A stretch of DNA of 63,164 bases, taken from assembly GCA_018062585.1 (NCBI GenBank), contig JAGORY010000001.1, positions 1-63,164 on the forward strand, in the 5' to 3' direction. This DNA comes from Candidatus Peribacteraceae bacterium (GTDB lineage: Bacteria > Patescibacteriota > Gracilibacteria > Peribacterales > Peribacteraceae). Shown here piece by piece: positions 58,271 to 63,164 of the stretch (its first letter is position 1; each line of letters starts with the position of its first letter). The translations under genes were made by a program, and so were the position numbers. The notes beneath the pieces were generated by a model. The model was given only the letters and a program-made list of their open reading frames with translations, made no database searches and was not told where the DNA came from.

Positions 58271-59569
58271 CTACGGCAGCCAGCCGACGAGTCCCACGAC
58301 TGCAATTGCTTTACCTCCAGAGCGGCGCACCTCAGCCAGCATCGAACCGATGTTGAGACGCGGCACGCAGATTTGGACTGCCACCCACTCATTGTTCCGA
58401 AGTTGAGAAACCGTCGGTGAGACGGCAGCGGGCAGAACGAGGCCTTCAAGATCCTGTTGAAGGATATCGAAAGTGATGAGCACATGGCTCTCCGCCCCTA
58501 CCGCAGCCTCGAGAGCGGCACTCAACTGGGTGAGCAGTAATTCTCTGGCAGGGGACAACGAACTGACGGCAACGATCTCTGGGTAGGAAAGGAGAAGATT
58601 GTCCGCTCCTTCCACGATCCGAAGCCCGTTGAGTGTCAGACTCTCTCCACTTTCGGTGACGACGAGAACCGCGTCACAGAGACCGTCCTTGATCGCCGTT
58701 TCTTCCGAGCCCTCGATGCGGACGATGTCCAATGCGGGAAAGCCCGAAATCGACGAGAGAAGCATCGCAGCAAGACCGGGCAGTTCGCATCCGACTCGAA
58801 TGCGTTTCATCGTACGGACGTCTTCCAGTGCCGCGAGTACCCACCGAGTGGGCTTGTCGCTGGCGCGTGAGAACGGCAACTCGGCAATGGTCCGAAGCCC
58901 CTGGATGCCGCTCGCCATCACCAGATCCTTTCCCGTGATCCCGACATCGAAGTATTCACCGAGAAGAGAAGGAATCATGCGACGATCGCGTTCGAAGAAA
59001 TCGATATTCCCAACAGTCCCGCAGTATCCCTTTCTATCGCGATCCTTCATGCGATAACCAACCGTCCCGAGATACGTTTTCATCTTGGCACTCAGAGACC
59101 CAGTGGGAACCAAGACCCGCAAACGTTCCGATCCTTGGGTCTGTGCCTTGGGAATCGAAACGAGGACGGGGGCTTCCGAAAGTGTTACCACGGGCAGAGA
59201 CTCATTCTCACCCGCTTTCGGCGCATCCATGAGCTGACGGGCTTCGATACAGCTTCGGTAGAAACAGCTCTTGGCCCCAGTATGGCAGGCGCCGCTTCCG
59301 GTCTGACGAACGAGGTAGATGACCGCATCCCCGTCACAATCGACAAGGACATCGACCACCTCCTGAACGTTCCCGCTCTCCTCGCCCTTAATCCACAGCT
59401 TCTTGCGACTCGTGGACCAGTACGTCGCCTTCAGTGTGCGGAGCGTTACGAGAAAAGCTTCCTCGTTGGCGTACGCCACCATAAGAACCTGACGACTCTC
59501 GGAGTCCTGTGTCACCACCGTGACGAGCCCACCGCGCTTTCCGAAGTCCGGCATGTAACAGAGTTTCAT
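58271..59569 (-). CDS. hisI-hisG: HisI-HisG fusion: phosphoribosyl-AMP cyclohydrolase and ATP phosphoribosyltransferase
   Basis: The 432 residues combine two histidine-biosynthesis enzymes. Residues 1-110 are HisI (step 3), with YWSTSRKKLWIKGEESGN, Mg motif DCDGD (Cys78) and zinc ligands ACHTG (Cys95) and SCF (Cys102). Residues 149-432 are HisG (step 1), with VLVPTGSLSAK, TGKDLV and a PRPP-site segment VVTESGESLTLNGLR. The last 75 residues look like the regulatory domain of long-form HisG. The start ATG 59569 has an AAGGTG Shine-Dalgarno. Step 2 (HisE) is not in the window. Confidence 0.92.
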   Translation of the reverse strand: MKLCYMPDFGKRGGLVTVVTQDSESRQVLMVAYANEEAFLVTLRTLKATYWSTSRKKLWIKGEESGNVQEVVDVLVDCDGDAVIYLVRQTGSGACHTGAKSCFYRSCIEARQLMDAPKAGENESLPVVTLSEAPVLVSIPKAQTQGSERLRVLVPTGSLSAKMKTYLGTVGYRMKDRDRKGYCGTVGNIDFFERDRRMIPSLLGEYFDVGITGKDLVMASGIQGLRTIAELPFSRASDKPTRWVLAALEDVRTMKRIRVGCELPGLAAMLLSSISGFPALDIVRIEGSEETAIKDGLCDAVLVVTESGESLTLNGLRIVEGADNLLLSYPEIVAVSSLSPARELLLTQLSAALEAAVGAESHVLITFDILQQDLEGLVLPAAVSPTVSQLRNNEWVAVQICVPRLNIGSMLAEVRRSGGKAIAVVGLVGWLP

Positions 59570-59699
59570 TGCATCACCTTTGCAGTCTGTGGCAGTCAAT
59601 CGATTGATTGGCTTGCCGATGTGAAAGAACAATTTTACGTCTGACGAATATTAAACAACCCCCTCACATGAGGAGGAAGCGATGCCGGTCTGCAGTTCC

Positions 59700-60113
59700 C
59701 TACCCCTGGTTCTTCGCCTTCTCCAGATACTTCTGCAATACCGATACCGGTTTCTCCCCACGCGGGGAACTCTCGGCATGCTGATGCACGCCGGAAACCA
59801 TCCGATGATGCCGGGGAGCATTGAGTACTTTGCGGTAACCGCCCTGTCCGTTCTCGAGGAATTTACCAACGCGCGTCACAGTCGTGGTACTCGCACCGGT
59901 GTTCTTGGCGATCTCGCGGTACGTAATCCCCTGCGCTAATTGCTTCGCGACTTCAAATCGTTCACTCCATGCCTGCAGCTCCGAGAGCGTTCCGATATCA
60001 CGCAAAAAATTCGCCATCTCTTCCTCAGTCTTGATCTGCGTCATTGCCGTGCACAGAGCCCTGAACCAAGGCTCTTTATTCCAGCTGTCGTCGGTGAAGC
60101 GTCGTTTTCCCAT
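59700..60113 (-). CDS. YerC/YecD family TrpR-like regulator
   Basis: This 137-residue protein resembles TrpR-like YerC. Residues 20-95 form a helical DNA-binding unit with the conserved LRDIGTLSELQAWSERFEVA, the turn TYREIAKNTGASTTTVTRVG and FLENGQGGYRKVL. In Firmicutes, YerC-type proteins are predicted histidine regulators. Here it lies upstream of hisIG on the same strand, which supports a role in histidine control. The start is ATG 60113; the open frame extends upstream only across a heptamer array. Confidence 0.85.
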   Translation of the reverse strand: MGKRRFTDDSWNKEPWFRALCTAMTQIKTEEEMANFLRDIGTLSELQAWSERFEVAKQLAQGITYREIAKNTGASTTTVTRVGKFLENGQGGYRKVLNAPRHHRMVSGVHQHAESSPRGEKPVSVLQKYLEKAKNQG

Positions 60114-60120
60114 GGTTTCA

Positions 60121-60150
60121 GGTGATAGGTTAGAGGTGATAGGTGATAGA
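60121..60150. repeat. Heptamer array (GGTGATA type)
   Basis: GGTGATA, GGTTAGA, GGTGATA, GGTGATA, GACAATT, with period 7. It ends eight bases before the ATG of the YerC-like gene (on the opposite strand). Confidence 0.8.
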
Positions 60151-60313
60151 CAATTGATGATGAAAGCGTGCCTGCTTGCCGGCCTTGAGTCCAAAGGTGT
60201 GCTTGCACGACGTAGCTCGGCCCTCGGTGCAAAAAAATTCACTCTTACTCCGAAGGATCGTTAGCATAGACGCTGAGCGAAGTCGTGTCAACTCGATAAT
60301 ACAAGATATGCAA

Positions 60314-60335
60314 GAAAAAAGCCCCACTCGGGGCT
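60314..60335 (-). terminator. Terminator after fusA
   Basis: AGCCCC-GAGT-GGGGCT with TTTTTT after it, read on the minus strand; 22 bp past the fusA stop. Confidence 0.9.
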
Positions 60336-60356
60336 CCCTTCTTTCTTGAGGGCAAT

Positions 60357-62453
<2,097 letters not shown>

Positions 62454-62518
62454 ACAGATAGGAGAAAAAAGTGGAAGCGTGATCGAACGGAGAGCTTCAC
62501 GATCAATCTAGCCGAGGC

Positions 62519-62547
62519 AGTATAGGGAAAATACAGACCGTACAAAA
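62519..62547 (-). promoter_or_regulatory. Promoter upstream of fusA
   Basis: Minus strand: TATACT (62524-62519) with TTTTGT (62547-62542) at a 17-bp spacer, or TTGTAC at 15 bp. The leader is about 60 nt. It may add transcription to fusA after the rpsG terminator. Confidence 0.45.
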
Positions 62548-62583
62548 GGGCATCCTATATTGCACAACACTGGCAAAAGGCAT

Positions 62584-62608
62584 AAAAAAACCGCCCGTAG
62601 AGCGGTTT
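62584..62608 (-). terminator. Terminator after rpsG
   Basis: Minus strand: AACCGC-tctacgg-GCGGTT followed by a run of seven Ts. Confidence 0.75.
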
Positions 62609-62619
62609 CGATTGCAGTA

Positions 62620-63075
62620 TTACATCTTCGCAAAGTGCGCATAGGCCTTATTCGCCTGTGCCATCTTGTAGACGTCCTCTTTCTTCTTCACTGCGGAGCC
62701 CTGTTCGGCGAACGCATCAAGGAGTTCCAAGGCTAGTTTCTCAGCCATTGGGATACCCTTACGATCACGAGCGGCATTCAGGATCCAGCGGATCGAGAGT
62801 GACAACTGACGCTTGGGGGTCACTTCGATAGGCACCTGATACACGGCTCCGGCGATACGCTTGGGGCGAACCTCCACGAGCGGCGTCGTGTTGAGGAGAG
62901 CCTTCGCGAAAATGTCGAGTGGCGGATCCTTCGTGCGAGTTTTGATGATATCGAGAGCATCGCTCAGGATTTTTCGTGCGGTCGACTTCTTTCCCTGCTT
63001 CATGAGACAGTTGATGAACTTCTCCATGAGCGGATCAGAGCCTTTCGGAATGTACGGTTTCGGGAGGGTGGACAT
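62620..63075 (-). CDS. rpsG: Small ribosomal subunit protein uS7
   Basis: uS7 (151 residues) nucleates the 30S head. The family signature is PLMEKFINCLMKQGKKSTAR at the N-terminus, and VEVRPKRIAGAVYQVPIEV and MAEKLALELLDAFAEQGSAV follow. The position between rpsL and fusA is the classic str order. The ATG is preceded by a heptamer array, not a Shine-Dalgarno. Confidence 0.98.
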   Translation of the reverse strand: MSTLPKPYIPKGSDPLMEKFINCLMKQGKKSTARKILSDALDIIKTRTKDPPLDIFAKALLNTTPLVEVRPKRIAGAVYQVPIEVTPKRQLSLSIRWILNAARDRKGIPMAEKLALELLDAFAEQGSAVKKKEDVYKMAQANKAYAHFAKM

Positions 63076-63080
63076 GATGT

Positions 63081-63111
63081 GCGGGTAGCGATTAGCGGAT
63101 AGTAGGTAGAT
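63081..63111. repeat. Heptamer array between rpsL and rpsG
   Basis: GCGGGTA, GCGATTA, GCGGATA, GTAGGTA, with period 7. It fills the 36-bp gap between the rpsL stop and the rpsG start. Confidence 0.8.
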
Positions 63112-63164
63112 TTATTTCTTGGGCTTCTTGGCTCCGTAGAGCGATCGGCCTTGCTTACGGTCGC
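63112..63164 (-). CDS. rpsL: Small ribosomal subunit protein uS12 (C-terminal end, partial)
   Basis: The window cuts into the 3' end of rpsL. The readable end is DRKQGRSLYGAKKPKK, the standard uS12 C-terminus, and it is followed by TAA at 63114-63112. The rest lies to the right of the window, upstream in the str operon. Confidence 0.9.
   Translation of the reverse strand, partial: DRKQGRSLYGAKKPKK

Overview
The window reads as a chromosomal piece of a bacterium of the Candidate Phyla Radiation (Patescibacteria), most plausibly a Peregrinibacteria/Peribacteria-type genome; that placement is inference. Supporting signs are a class II B12-type ribonucleotide reductase with a terminal zinc ribbon, an archaeal/eukaryotic-type ProRS, a single-chain class II GlyRS, many SLH modules, a sortase, two large membrane-anchored VirD4/TraG-like ATPases, and few Shine-Dalgarno sequences. 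UGA terminates several complete genes (glyS, metE, queA), so the code is standard and not the UGA-glycine code of Gracilibacteria.

Layout. 0-8 kb, minus strand: envelope and repair genes (mltG, ybaB, mutY, membrane ATPase 1, SLH-RlpA, 3D/peptidoglycan-binding protein). 8.2-10.9 kb: an AT-rich 908-residue orphan. 11-20.6 kb: carB, rpsU, a REP-associated transposase bracketed by two identical REP hairpins, maf, an SLH-CtpA protease, prsW and glyS. 20.8-30.9 kb: a dockerin/cadherin-like surface protein, rpsB-tsf, a lone receiver protein, membrane ATPase 2, an SLH-sortase fusion, an alpha/beta hydrolase and a GT2 glycosyltransferase. 31-40.6 kb: a flavoprotein, an rRNA-methyltransferase-like protein, a giant subtilase, a DUF1801 relic, a VOC protein and conserved hypotheticals. 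40.7-44.6 kb: a methionine unit (metE, metF-like and a divergent ACT-domain protein with a palindromic operator). 44.8-46.6 kb: a Ser-rich secreted protein and a roughly 1-kb element inserted at the 3' end of tRNA-Asn. 46.7-63 kb: proS-queA, ychF, an SLH protein, an RNHCP pair, nrdJ, an FMN reductase, ribD, a hisI-hisG fusion with a TrpR-like regulator, and the str operon (fusA, rpsG, rpsL 3' end).

Themes. (1) Five proteins carry SLH-like modules, four of them fused to other domains (RlpA, CtpA, sortase, dockerin/cadherin), which suggests catalytic envelope proteins anchored at the surface layer. (2) Promoters are largely extended -10 (TGnTATAAT) type, and in many cases the -10 box lies only 6-11 nt from the start codon, implying leaderless mRNAs. 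(3) Small repeats pack the gene borders: seven degenerate heptamer arrays (one inside carB), three REP hairpins with their RAYT, and two nested GC-rich inverted repeats. (4) Local regulation of amino-acid metabolism can be read from the sequence: an ACT protein with an operator next to metE, and a YerC/TrpR-like protein next to hisIG.

The best candidates for something undescribed are the tRNA-Asn mini-island carrying a nucleotidyltransferase and a 50-residue partner, the REP/RAYT unit enclosing rpsU, the heptamer element domesticated inside carB, and the ACT-domain methionine switch.
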